A stretch of DNA of 42,208 nt from Nitrospira sp. (GTDB taxonomy: Bacteria > Nitrospirota > Nitrospiria > Nitrospirales > Nitrospiraceae), in contig JACOEH010000041.1 of NCBI GenBank assembly GCA_024998685.1, forward strand, positions 1 through 42,208, written 5' to 3'. The notes under the pieces were generated by a model. The model did not search any database. It was not told where the DNA came from and saw nothing but the letters and a program-made list of their open reading frames with translations. Below are positions 18,212-25,929 of this stretch, in pieces (the stretch's first letter is position 1; every line of letters starts with the position of its first letter). The position numbers were made by a program, and so were the translations under genes.

Positions 18212-18275
18212 TTTTAATTCTAAGTTGTGAGTTCTTGGTTCTGTGATGATCCAAATACAATTCACAACTCAAAAT
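18212..18275. repeat. imperfect palindromic intergenic repeat
   Basis: AAGTTGTGAGTT (near 18224) is nearly complementary to AATTCACAACTC (near 18260). It lies between convergent genes and could act as a bidirectional terminator, though it has no strong T-tract. The ACTCAC words resemble the palindromes in the atp operon. Confidence 0.4.
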
Positions 18276-18287
18276 ACCAACTGTGCG

Positions 18288-18467
18288 TTAGTGGCCCATC
18301 TTGGGTCCTAACGCGTTCGCGCCGGCGGTGACGAGTTTAAAGCGAGCGGTGCTACCGCAGTGAGGGCACTTCGCTCGAACGGTTTCATCGTCGAGCACCT
18401 CGTACTCATCCGCTTTCAGCCACATGAGTTGGAAACACTTTGGGCAGGTTCGGACTTGCGTTGACAT
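18288..18467 (-). CDS. small zinc-ribbon protein
   Basis: A 59-residue protein with two CXXC knuckles, CPKC at residues 8-11 and CPHC at 34-37, which should bind one zinc ion. A beta-rich region (KADEYEVLDDETVRAK) lies between them. This is a zinc-ribbon or rubredoxin-like fold, often seen in small regulators or accessory factors. The Met at 18467 is preferred to an earlier in-frame start because the extension is divergent in character. Function unknown. Confidence 0.7.
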   Translation of the reverse strand: MSTQVRTCPKCFQLMWLKADEYEVLDDETVRAKCPHCGSTARFKLVTAGANALGPKMGH

Positions 18468-18517
18468 CGGTTTCCCCGTACACTCAAAGCCAATTCGGGA
18501 GGATACTGTAGTATAAG

Positions 18518-18949
18518 ATGCCTCCAACCCTCAAGTCCGCTGTTACCTACTCCCATAACGAGCCACCTGACGCGTCTCAGCTCCTTGGGCTGTTCCACCA
18601 AGCCCCATGGGCCAAGGCTCGGTCTCTCGATGATGCGAAGGAAATGCTGCGCCATACCGATCTGACTCTTTGTGCGTGGGATGGAGATCGTCTTATCGGG
18701 TTCGGTCGAGTACTCACCGACTTTATCTATCGCGCCACGATCTGGGATGTGATCGTCGATCGGGCGTATCAGGGGCAAGGGGTGGGGACCGAGATCGTCC
18801 GACGCATCCTTGATCATCCACGCCTCAAGCGGGTGGAGCTCTTTTGGCTCTGTACCAGGCGGCCTGGCTTTTATGAAAAACTCGGCTTCAGCGCAAAAGA
18901 ACAGACAGGTATGGTGTGGAGTCGGAGCAAGCAAGCCAACATAGAGTGA
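18518..18949 (+). CDS. GNAT-family N-acetyltransferase
   Basis: A 143-residue acetyltransferase using acetyl-CoA. LIGFGRVLTDFIYRATIWDVIVDRAYQGQGVGTEIVRRIL contains strand beta4 and the Q/RxxGxG/A pyrophosphate-binding loop (QGQGVG). RPGFYEKLGFS is the closing motif. The substrate is not predictable. It is divergent from the zinc-ribbon gene, with start codons about 50 bp apart. Confidence 0.88.
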   Translation: MPPTLKSAVTYSHNEPPDASQLLGLFHQAPWAKARSLDDAKEMLRHTDLTLCAWDGDRLIGFGRVLTDFIYRATIWDVIVDRAYQGQGVGTEIVRRILDHPRLKRVELFWLCTRRPGFYEKLGFSAKEQTGMVWSRSKQANIE

Positions 18950-18957
18950 GGCCAGGT

Positions 18958-19227
18958 ATGCGCATCCTCAATTTAGTACTTCCAATCTTTCTCGCCACAA
19001 CTGCCGGGTGTTTTCCGGCCACTCATGACAAAAATGGGAATCCGTACAGTCAGGTTCCTGGAAGAGGAGTCGAGTGCTCTTGGATGACTCAGAAAACACT
19101 CGGCTGTCCGGAGATTATTGGCCCAGTGCAAAAAGGCCCATTGGGGCAAACATGCCAAACCCTCAAGCGGGGGAATGATTACGAGACACGTTGCGACAAC
19201 GGCGTTTTACCTCCAAACCCGTATTGA
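18958..19227 (+). CDS. small secreted lipoprotein-like protein
   Basis: An 89-residue protein. MRILNLVLPIFLATTAGCFPATH is a lipoprotein signal with the lipobox TAGC and acylated Cys at residue 18. The mature part is short and has four further cysteines, probably forming disulfides. It begins eight bases after the acetyltransferase stop. No family was recognised. Confidence 0.65.
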   Translation: MRILNLVLPIFLATTAGCFPATHDKNGNPYSQVPGRGVECSWMTQKTLGCPEIIGPVQKGPLGQTCQTLKRGNDYETRCDNGVLPPNPY

Positions 19228-19313
19228 CAGTCAGCCGGTATCCATCAACGACAGGGCTGGTACTCTTGCCAAGCATGAGAAGTGTAGTCTCTCACGCTTA
19301 AGCTGGTATGTAA

Positions 19314-19943
19314 CTAGAAGAACATCTTCACACCAAATAAGAACCCAAACGAAGACGCATTCCAGTCATCGTTTCGGCCGCCGGTTCCGGTAGTATGGCC
19401 GTCGTTCCGCTTGTAGGCCCATTCTGCATTGAGGGCGAACCGTTCATTGAGCTTGTAATCGGCTCCCCACCCTAACCGCCAGGCAAAGGTGTTGCTGGGG
19501 CTGATGCGACGGTTCGTGTCTTCACCAAAGCTATTGACGTTCACGCCGAAGCTCATGTTCACATACGGGATGATCCGACCTAATTTCACTGGCCGCAGTT
19601 CCACTGTTGGTAGCACCGACACCGTATCTTGATGGCCGAGGTCTATGTCAGGTCGCTCCACGCTGACTCCGTGACGTTCCCATTCAAGCATCATTCCGAC
19701 CAAGAGCCAAGTGTTCACACTGTACAAACCTTGAAAATTGACGAGCGGTCCGACCGAGGTTGAGGTGTTTTCGGAGAGTTGTTGGGTCAGTGGTGAAAAT
19801 CCCACTCGAAAGCCCAGTACCCATTTGCCTGGTTCTGTTCCCCCGAACTCTTCTGCGAGCGCGCCGTTTGAAAGGGGTAATAGGGCGATGCCGACGGTGA
19901 ACACCAATCCGATTATGCCCGCTCGGAACGTTTGCTTGCGCAT
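19314..19943 (-). CDS. outer-membrane beta-barrel protein
   Basis: A 209-residue exported protein. The signal peptide runs to about residue 30 (GNGALAEE-like cleavage). The mature part alternates hydrophobic and polar residues with glycine and aromatic turns and ends in SSFGFLFGVKMFF, a typical C-terminal barrel strand with final Phe. This fits an OmpW/OprF-like or porin-like small barrel. AGGAG lies seven bases upstream of the Met at 19943. Ligand unknown. Confidence 0.7.
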   Translation of the reverse strand: MRKQTFRAGIIGLVFTVGIALLPLSNGALAEEFGGTEPGKWVLGFRVGFSPLTQQLSENTSTSVGPLVNFQGLYSVNTWLLVGMMLEWERHGVSVERPDIDLGHQDTVSVLPTVELRPVKLGRIIPYVNMSFGVNVNSFGEDTNRRISPSNTFAWRLGWGADYKLNERFALNAEWAYKRNDGHTTGTGGRNDDWNASSFGFLFGVKMFF

Positions 19944-20096
19944 GAGATGTCTCCTATCGTGCACGACTTTCTCATAGAAAGTTCAATGGATAATGGTCCT
20001 TACCGCTATCTTCTTACACCAGGAAGAACGATAGCATGACGCTGGACGGTGGTTGTGCCATACAGATAGCATTATCGGAAGAATGGAGCAAGATAC

Positions 20097-20927
20097 CTAA
20101 TGGGAATGAGCGAGCTGTGCACGCCGCACACGTTTTGGCGAGAAAAAAACCGAAATAAAAAATAGAGTGGTCGCCAACAAGACAATGGCCGGCCCGGAAG
20201 GCACATCCCACAGGGCCGATATCAGGACACCGGTTACCGCGGTCAACACCCCAATTACTGCAGAATAGAGAGTCAGTGCTGCGAGGCTATGAGTGAGCTG
20301 GTAGGCCGTCGAGGCTGGAATCAGGATCATGGCGAAGACTAAGATCGCTCCCACTGTTTTCAGTGAGACCACGACCGTCAAGGCGACCAACGTCAGGAGG
20401 AGAAAAAATATCTGCCGCGCAGGCACGCCGGACGCTTCCGCCATCTCTTGATCGAAAGCGATGAAATAGAGTTCTTTGGCAAACAGCAGAAGGAGGCCCA
20501 ATACGAGTACACTCAACGCGCCGATGATCTGCAGCTCCTCAGGAGTGACGGATAGCACACTGCCGAATAAATATCCGTACACTTCGGCATTGTAGGTCTT
20601 CATCAGTCCGATAAAGAGAATCCCCAGTGCCATAGTCGTGGTATAGAGAATGCCGATTGAAACATCCAGCTTCATTCGGCCGCGTTCTTCGACCCAACCG
20701 GTAACCCAGACCGTCGTAAGGCCGAACACGATGGCCGGCAGCAATGGCGGCCATCCCATCAAGTAGCCGAGTGCCACACCTGCGAACGCAGCGTGCGACG
20801 TCCCGGCGCCGACAAACGCCAACCCCCGCAGTACCACAAACACGCCGATGACCGAACAGAGCCCGCCCACCATCGCGGCGGCGACAAGAGAACGTTGCAT
20901 GAAGTCATAGGCGAGGAGGTCAAGCAT
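20097..20927 (-). CDS. znuB: metal ABC transporter permease (ZnuB/MntB-like)
   Basis: A 276-residue inner-membrane permease with about eight membrane segments. The opening MLDLLAYDFMQRSLVAAAMVGGLCSVIGVFVVLRGLAFVGAGTSHAAFAGVALGYLMG is the standard start of the ABC-3 family for zinc or manganese import, and the KTVGAILVFAMILIPASTAYQLT block is the conserved coupling region. It is unusual in being 5.5 kb from the matching ATPase and binding-protein genes (26412-28192), which lie on the same strand. The C-terminus is complete. The Met at 20927 is preferred over one 13 codons upstream. Confidence 0.93.
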   Translation of the reverse strand: MLDLLAYDFMQRSLVAAAMVGGLCSVIGVFVVLRGLAFVGAGTSHAAFAGVALGYLMGWPPLLPAIVFGLTTVWVTGWVEERGRMKLDVSIGILYTTTMALGILFIGLMKTYNAEVYGYLFGSVLSVTPEELQIIGALSVLVLGLLLLFAKELYFIAFDQEMAEASGVPARQIFFLLLTLVALTVVVSLKTVGAILVFAMILIPASTAYQLTHSLAALTLYSAVIGVLTAVTGVLISALWDVPSGPAIVLLATTLFFISVFFSPKRVRRAQLAHSH

Positions 20928-20960
20928 GCCCACCGATTGAATAGCACCAGTCCTTATCAG

Positions 20961-20976
20961 GATCACGTGATCACGG
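20961..20976. promoter_or_regulatory. overlapping palindromes upstream of znuB
   Basis: GATCACGTGATC (20961-20972) is a perfect palindrome, overlapped by CGTGATCACG (20966-20975). Together they form a GATCACGT-type tandem repeat 34 bp before the znuB start codon. It is a plausible operator for a metal-responsive repressor but does not match the textbook Zur box. Confidence 0.35.
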
Positions 20977-21037
20977 TTATTAGGATGATCATATACTGGG
21001 CTAGAGCCGGTACGATAGGCAAGACCATCGCTATCAT

Positions 21038-21400
21038 CTACAGAATGGCAGATTCGTACCCAGGCTGACCGAACTGAGCACCCGTCGCCGTCACGGTCTG
21101 CAGTTTGATCGAACTAAATCCGTAAGGCAGATGCACGGTAAACGCCGCGACCAGCAGGATGATCGCCATAGGAATGCTAAACGCCAGCACAAACGCACCG
21201 AGCAGGACGGCCAATCCACTTACGAGCTCAATAATGATGGTCGCCCACGCCATGAGTTCGGGCATTGGAACTCCCATGGCGTGTACGATATCGACAAAGC
21301 GCTCCGGCCCCTTGAGGACCTTCGCATACCCGTGTGCCATGAATCCATAGCCGACGATCAGCCGCAGTGGAATGGGGGCCCAGTGTGCATATTTCGTCAT
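21038..21400 (-). CDS. DoxX-family membrane protein
   Basis: A 120-residue protein with four predicted membrane helices. PLRLIVGYGFMAHGYAKVLKGPERFV and the following GVPMPELMAWATIIIELVSGLAVLLG are characteristic of DoxX-like subunits of quinol- or thiol-oxidising complexes. It is on the same strand as the ABM monooxygenase 133 bp upstream, so both may be read from one promoter opposite the GlxA-type regulator. Substrate unknown. The Met at 21400 is chosen because it starts the first conserved block. Confidence 0.85.
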   Translation of the reverse strand: MTKYAHWAPIPLRLIVGYGFMAHGYAKVLKGPERFVDIVHAMGVPMPELMAWATIIIELVSGLAVLLGAFVLAFSIPMAIILLVAAFTVHLPYGFSSIKLQTVTATGAQFGQPGYESAIL

Positions 21401-21533
21401 ATGAAACCTTCTTCTACATTTGTGTTCAGGTTGTACCACGTGAGATCATTGTGGGCGCCATCACGGTCGAAACTCCGACGTGCGCGACTGTGTCGTCTGG
21501 CCATCGGCGACCTTGTCGTAGCACTCGGTCCGC

Positions 21534-21836
21534 TTAGTGCGAAATCTTCGCAGCGAGCACATCGACTTGTTCGATCTGTGGTGGTTGAGCCAACAAATCG
21601 GGAGCCTTTGCCATCAGTGCTGCCGCAATTTGTCCCGCCAGATGCGCCTTGCGCCCGGCTTCATCGGCAAACGCGTCAAAGATGCCGAATGCAGTAGGTC
21701 CAAATTTAAGGGCAAACCAAATCGGCGTGGCGGCTTCCTGATTCGCTAGGGCAAGGCTATCTTCGAGAAAACGAGCCACTTCCATTTCCTTCCCTGGTTT
21801 AGCCTGCAACCGCACTAACAATGCCACTCGTACCAT
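21534..21836 (-). CDS. antibiotic biosynthesis monooxygenase (ABM) domain protein
   Basis: A 100-residue ferredoxin-like ABM-fold protein. VRVALLVRLQAKPGKEMEVARFLEDSLALANQE... and FALKFGPTAFGIFDAFADEAGRKAHL match the YgiN-like branch, which includes quinol monooxygenases. The Met at 21836 was selected because GGATGGAG lies upstream and the family starts at this position. It is divergent from the GlxA-type regulator, and two strong inverted repeats lie between them. Confidence 0.87.
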   Translation of the reverse strand: MVRVALLVRLQAKPGKEMEVARFLEDSLALANQEAATPIWFALKFGPTAFGIFDAFADEAGRKAHLAGQIAAALMAKAPDLLAQPPQIEQVDVLAAKISH

Positions 21837-21887
21837 GTTCTCCATCCTTTCTGAAGTTGACCTCGTTGCTGTGCGCATCCTAGCTTG

Positions 21888-21922
21888 TAGACCAAGCATG
21901 GTCTATTGGCAAGAATGCCAAT
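21888..21922. promoter_or_regulatory. two adjacent perfect inverted repeats in a divergent promoter
   Basis: TAGACCA-AGCA-TGGTCTA occupies 21888-21905 and ATTGGCA-AGAA-TGCCAAT occupies 21905-21922, sharing one base. Each is a perfect 7-4-7 palindrome. They lie between the ABM gene (-) and the GlxA-type regulator (+); a possible -10 (TATGCT near 21924) follows for the regulator, which starts 12 bases later. This arrangement fits operator sites, possibly for the regulator itself. Confidence 0.6.
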
Positions 21923-21940
21923 TATGCTACAGTTCTAGCC

Positions 21941-22903
21941 ATGCGAATTTTCATCTTAGCGCTTCAGAACACCTTCGATACTGGTTTATCGACCCTTCTT
22001 GACACCTTCAGCGTGGCGAACGAACTCGCAGCCTCCTCGCGGGCATTGACGACGCGTTTCGATGTGACCATCGTGGGCGTACGCTCCCGCGTGACCACGA
22101 GTCACGGCCTGTCGATCCCGGCAAAACCAGCGACGGGACTTGCTCGTCCTGATGTCGTCCTAGTCCCTGCCGTGGGGGCGAAGATGCCTGATGCGTTGCG
22201 CATCATGCTCGAGCGACGAGAGATCGTGGACGCACAGAGACTCCTGCGGCGATGGTTCCAGCGAGGCACCTTGCTTGGGGCTGCCTGCACAGGCACGTTT
22301 ATCCTTGCAGGGACCTCCCTGCTCAACGGCCATCATGCGACGACTTCCTGGTGGCTGGCTCCCTTCTTTCGTGAACGGTATCCGCAGGTGGTGCTGGACG
22401 AGTCGCGTATGATTGTCCACTCGTCATCATTCATCACTGCCGGCGCCGCGCTGGCACATCTCGATTTGGCCTTGTGGCTCGTGCGTCGCCGTAGTCCCGC
22501 ACTGGCGGCGCTGACGGCCCGCTACCTCGTGGTTGACCCAAGACCGATGCAAGCGACCTTTGCCATTCCCGACCATCTGGCGCACGCAGATCCATGTGTG
22601 GAGCGGTTCGAACGGTGGGCCCGCCGCCGTTTGAGTGACGGCTTCTCGCTTCATGAAGCCGCCCGTGCCGTGGCGACGAGTCCACGAACGCTGACGCGTC
22701 GGCTGCACGCCGTGATCGGGAAATCCCCGCTTGCCTACTTCCAGGACCTTCGCGTCGAGCGCGCCGTCCATCTCCTACAGACCAGCGACCACAGCGTGGA
22801 CCAGATTGCCGCCCAGGTCGGCTATGCCAACGGGGTGACATTGCGAACCCTCATCCGGCACAAAATCGGCCGCGGCGTACGTGAGCTGAGAGCACGGGCC
22901 TAG
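21941..22903 (+). CDS. GlxA-family transcriptional regulator (DJ-1/PfpI plus AraC HTH)
   Basis: A 320-residue regulator. Residues 1-190 form a DJ-1/PfpI class I glutaminase-like domain, with Cys116 in GAACTGTFILA at the nucleophile elbow. Residues about 215-315 form an AraC-type double helix-turn-helix (SLHEAARAVATSPRTLTRRLHAVIGKSPLAYFQDLRVERAVHLLQ and VDQIAAQVGYANGVTLRTLI). The missing Shine-Dalgarno sequence and a -10-like box just before the ATG suggest a very short leader. It probably controls the divergent ABM and DoxX genes. The ligand is unknown. Confidence 0.92.
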   Translation: MRIFILALQNTFDTGLSTLLDTFSVANELAASSRALTTRFDVTIVGVRSRVTTSHGLSIPAKPATGLARPDVVLVPAVGAKMPDALRIMLERREIVDAQRLLRRWFQRGTLLGAACTGTFILAGTSLLNGHHATTSWWLAPFFRERYPQVVLDESRMIVHSSSFITAGAALAHLDLALWLVRRRSPALAALTARYLVVDPRPMQATFAIPDHLAHADPCVERFERWARRRLSDGFSLHEAARAVATSPRTLTRRLHAVIGKSPLAYFQDLRVERAVHLLQTSDHSVDQIAAQVGYANGVTLRTLIRHKIGRGVRELRARA

Positions 22904-23052
22904 CGGCAGGGTCTTTCCCCCGGTTTCCAATGATGCTCGGCGACATGGTCAAAACCTATGTGACGGACCAGGGCCATACGACGACGTTGCAGCGCGCGAA
23001 CTGAGCCGGTCCGCAATTATGTCGGTTTGTGAATAAATTGATTGAGGAGTCT

Positions 23053-23172
23053 ATGGCGCTGCACCGAGACCATGAGATCATGGCGCAGAGCATTCGTCTG
23101 TGTCGGGAGTGTGCTGAGATTTGCAAGCCGCTACTGTGTAATGGAGCCTCGGAGCTTGTAAATTTCTCTTGA
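23053..23172 (+). pseudogene. truncated four-helix-bundle copper-binding protein (DUF326) remnant
   Basis: A 39-codon frame, MALHRDHEIMAQSIRLCRECAEICKPLLCNGASELVNFS in total, with GAGGAG upstream. The piece SIRLCRECAEICK matches one cysteine helix of DUF326/Csp-like copper-storage proteins, which normally run to about 110 residues with several CXXXC motifs. Only this helix remains, so it is most likely a fragment. A possible TTG start 15 bases upstream would add five residues. Confidence 0.5.
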
Positions 23173-23182
23173 GCCCGGCCCT

Positions 23183-23275
23183 TTATACCCCGTATTCATC
23201 ATCGCGAAGACAATAATAGCCCAGGGCAAATGCTCCAAGGATAATGTAGGTGACGATATCAGCTTTGCCAGGCAT
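23183..23275 (-). CDS. 30-residue single-span membrane peptide
   Basis: A very short gene. AAGGAGGG precedes the ATG by seven bases, a near-perfect Shine-Dalgarno sequence. The product begins MPGKADIV, continues through a hydrophobic stretch TYIILGAFALGYYCL (residues about 9-23) and ends RDDEYGV. The charge pattern is consistent with one membrane helix with an acidic C-terminus. It resembles small membrane proteins that attach to larger complexes, but no family was recognised. Short length alone makes it uncertain. Confidence 0.5.
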   Translation of the reverse strand: MPGKADIVTYIILGAFALGYYCLRDDEYGV

Positions 23276-23562
23276 GGTCTGCCCTCCTTGGTAAATTGAA
23301 AAGGGATCTAGAATATCCAGCAAGCCAAGTTAGAGAACTAGGAGAACCACTGGTCTCTAAGCTACCTTCAAGAGAAAATGGCGAGGTTGGGTTCCCCTGG
23401 AACACTGTTGTGTTTTCGGAGAAAACAACTATAAGGGGCAATCCTGAGGCGTCTAGGGCTGAAAATATTCGATTCGCCGATTCGACTCAACTTATTTCCT
23501 TTCGAACGCTCCGCTTTTCCTGGGATAATTAGAGAGGTGATCCCACTCGGCATACCACGACG
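23276..23562. other. gene-poor gap with a hairpin
   Basis: No convincing gene. TGTTTTC (23411-23417) and GAAAACA (23421-23427) form a short hairpin with a three-base loop. Reading frames on either strand lack a ribosome-binding site. Confidence 0.3.
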
Positions 23563-24573
23563 ATGCACAGAATCTACCTGGGGAAGCTCCCACAACACGA
23601 TCCATTGCACGCGTATCTCCAGCATGCCATTCAGCCGCAGATCGGCGCTATCTCACGTCATTCGGGGTACCGTGTCTTCAGGCTCAATGGCTCACACGAT
23701 GTGTACCTGTATGAAGACCGCACGACCAACACCAAGGTCATCGGCAAGTTTTTTCTCTCCTCCACAAAGAACGACGCGGTAAAGGCAAGCTCCCGCCTGA
23801 CACGCGAATTCGACGGTCTCTGCATGATGCGCGATTACGGGCTGATAGGCTACCCTCACCATGTCGTAAGACCGTTGGGCCGCCAGTACGCGATGAACGC
23901 TCTGCTCATCACCGAATACTGCGAGGGAGAATTACTCAGCGACGTGATCCGGCGGGTGATTCAGAGCGGGGACCACGGGACACTGTATCATGCACTCACC
24001 GCCCTCGCGTATTTCTTGGCTTCGTTCCACAACCGAACGGCCAACGGCGTGGGGGTGGACTTCCATCAAGACTGCGCGTATCTGGACCGCCTCATTCACC
24101 GACTGCAGGACATCCGGGCACTCGAAAAAGACGAGAGAGGCGAATTATATCGGCTGCGTGACCAGTGGCGTCATCAGCCGCGGATGTGGGAAGACCAGCA
24201 GGTGCTCGTGCATGGGGACGCGACTCCGGAAAACTTCCTGATCGGGGACGGATTACAAGTCATGGCGTTCGATCTGGAGCGAGCCAAGCATGCGGATCGC
24301 GTGTTTGATACCGGCCGCATCGCCGGCGAATTAAAGCATTTCTTTCTGCGGGCCACCGGCAAGACGGACGTCGCTGAGCCCTTCATCGGCCACTTTCTGT
24401 GGGAATATGCCTGTCACTTCCCCGACCGCGATCGCGCCTTTCAATCGATCACGGGAAGGATCCCATTTTACCTCGGCATGACGTTATTACGCATCGCACG
24501 AAACCAGTGGATCGACCCCGACTATCGTCATCGCCTGATCCATGAGGCAGCAGCCTGTTTGAGGGCCCTGTAG
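23563..24573 (+). CDS. phosphotransferase of the aminoglycoside/choline-kinase fold
   Basis: A 336-residue protein-kinase-like enzyme. VLVHGDATPENFLI is the catalytic loop (HGD...N), and VMAFDLERAK supplies the metal-binding Asp of the DFE/DLE motif. KVIGKFFL, with its Lys, and LTREFDGLCMM are the N-lobe contacts. The substrate is unknown; a sugar, choline or aminoglycoside is possible, but resistance cannot be assumed. It is directly followed, with no spacer, by a HAD-family gene, so the pair probably acts on one small phosphorylated molecule. The start ATG has only a weak upstream GAGAGG. Confidence 0.8.
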   Translation: MHRIYLGKLPQHDPLHAYLQHAIQPQIGAISRHSGYRVFRLNGSHDVYLYEDRTTNTKVIGKFFLSSTKNDAVKASSRLTREFDGLCMMRDYGLIGYPHHVVRPLGRQYAMNALLITEYCEGELLSDVIRRVIQSGDHGTLYHALTALAYFLASFHNRTANGVGVDFHQDCAYLDRLIHRLQDIRALEKDERGELYRLRDQWRHQPRMWEDQQVLVHGDATPENFLIGDGLQVMAFDLERAKHADRVFDTGRIAGELKHFFLRATGKTDVAEPFIGHFLWEYACHFPDRDRAFQSITGRIPFYLGMTLLRIARNQWIDPDYRHRLIHEAAACLRAL

Positions 24574-25317
24574 ATGCAGGTCAAAGGGATTATTTTCGAT
24601 ATCAACGGCACGCTGACGGATATTCACACCAATGAGGGGCACGATGAGATCTATCGAATCCTGAGCAACGTGCTCTCCTATCAAGGCATTGTGCTCGAAC
24701 CGCATGTCGTGAAGGATCTCTATTTCCAGATCATGAAGGAGCAACGCGCGGCCCATGACGGGCGACACCCCGAATTTGATGCGGTCGGCATCTTCCATAC
24801 GATCCTCACGCGGTACGCGACGGACTTCACACGCAGCCTGTCGCCTCAGAAACTGGAGCAACTACCGAGGCTGCTGGCCGAGATGTACCGCGCCGCCTCA
24901 CGCTTTCGGTTGCAGCCCTATCCCGGCGTGGTAGACACCATCCGGCAGCTGCATCAGAACTATCGTCTGGCCATCGTTTCCGATGGGCAGGCCGCCTATG
25001 CCGTTCCCGAGCTGAACGCCGTCGGGCTCGCCGGATATTTCGACCCGATCATCATCTCGGGAGACGTCGGTGTCCGTAAGCCACACGAACGCCTGTTCAC
25101 GGACGTACTGACTGCCATGAAGATGACACCGTCCGAGGTGCTGTTTGTGGGCAATGATATGTACCGCGATGTGTATGGAGCGAAGAGAATCGGGATGACC
25201 ACGGTCTTTTGCAAATCAAACCAAGGCCTGGCGGAGAAAGAAGGCGTCACACCCGATTATATTATTTACCAGTTCCCGGAGTTGCTCACCGCCATCCGCT
25301 TCTTCGAGGCCCAGTGA
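24574..25317 (+). CDS. HAD-superfamily hydrolase with altered motif I
   Basis: A 247-residue haloacid-dehalogenase-like protein. Motif I is FDINGTLTD, with nucleophile Asp9 but Asn at the +2 position normally occupied by the general acid/base Asp. Motif II is IVSDGQ, motif III the Lys of VRKPHERLF, and motif IV GNDMYRDVYGAKRIGM. The cap lies at about 20-110. Most HAD phosphatases need the second Asp, so activity may be low or the reaction may be different. ATG starts right after the kinase stop codon. Confidence 0.85.
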   Translation: MQVKGIIFDINGTLTDIHTNEGHDEIYRILSNVLSYQGIVLEPHVVKDLYFQIMKEQRAAHDGRHPEFDAVGIFHTILTRYATDFTRSLSPQKLEQLPRLLAEMYRAASRFRLQPYPGVVDTIRQLHQNYRLAIVSDGQAAYAVPELNAVGLAGYFDPIIISGDVGVRKPHERLFTDVLTAMKMTPSEVLFVGNDMYRDVYGAKRIGMTTVFCKSNQGLAEKEGVTPDYIIYQFPELLTAIRFFEAQ

Positions 25318-25456
25318 TGAAACGGGGAAGGGGGAATCCAGTCCGCCTACTTCGGTCTTGCGCCGTCGCGGTTGCCAAAATGGACCGTGCGTGCCCCGCA
25401 AGGCTTAGCCCATACACACAAACGACGATGAACTTTTGGCGGACAGTCATTTTCAT
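25286..25456 (-). CDS. small exported protein, uncertain
   Basis: A 56-codon frame whose ATG (25456) is preceded by TAAGGAGG, a very strong ribosome-binding site. The beginning MKMTVRQKFIVVCVYGLSLAGHARS looks like a signal peptide or membrane anchor; the rest is short and basic. It starts 41 bp after the lipoprotein gene on the same strand, so they may form an operon. Its 3' end overlaps the opposite-strand HAD gene by 32 bp, which argues against it. Unrecognised. Confidence 0.4.
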   Translation of the reverse strand: MKMTVRQKFIVVCVYGLSLAGHARSILATATAQDRSRRTGFPLPRFITGPRRSGWR

Positions 25457-25497
25457 CACTGCCTCCTTACACAAGGTTGTGAATAATCTCCTCACCA

Positions 25498-25920
25498 TCA
25501 TGCCGCTTCGTCGAGGTGAATGACCGCTGTCGGACTCATCGAATGGACGGGGTCTGCAATATCCGTCCAGATATTGTATTGGACCATCCGAGACTGGAGA
25601 AAACACAAGCTGACATACGTACCTGCTGGAATCCTTACAATATCCTTCATCGCTCCGTACCATGTCTTGAACCCCCTTTCACAACCTGCCTCTTGCATTG
25701 ACTGAACACTAAGAAATCCGAGATGAATCGGGACCGAGAGGTCGTTGTGCCACCGAATTTCCTCACCGACGACCGCATACAACTCAGCAGGATTTATGGA
25801 GTTCTGGCCGTTGATATGGATGTCATGAACGCGAAGCGGCATGACCGACTTCGAAAACATGGTACAGCCGACTAATACGACAAGGAGCAAGGGAATAGAG
25901 CTGCCTATGCGTTTTAGCAT
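25498..25920 (-). CDS. cupredoxin-like lipoprotein
   Basis: A 140-residue exported protein. MLKRIGSSIPLLLVVLVGCTMF gives a lipobox (VVLVGC). The mature region has the layout of a plastocyanin-like domain: VHDIHINGQNSINPAELYAVVGEEIRWHNDLSVPIHLGFL, then GAMKDIVRIPAGTYVSLCFLQSRMVQYNIW. Cupredoxin copper ligands (His, Cys, His, Met) are only partly matched: WHND and PIHLGF provide histidines, while the Cys-x-x-x-x-His spacing is not obvious. Metal binding is therefore tentative. AAGG sits nine bases before the Met at 25920. Confidence 0.55.
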   Translation of the reverse strand: MLKRIGSSIPLLLVVLVGCTMFSKSVMPLRVHDIHINGQNSINPAELYAVVGEEIRWHNDLSVPIHLGFLSVQSMQEAGCERGFKTWYGAMKDIVRIPAGTYVSLCFLQSRMVQYNIWTDIADPVHSMSPTAVIHLDEAA

Positions 25921-25929
25921 GATCGCCAT

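Noticed and set aside
23563-24573. Aminoglycoside resistance
   Set aside because: The kinase fold is shared by choline, homoserine and sugar kinases; nothing in the sequence shows an antibiotic substrate.
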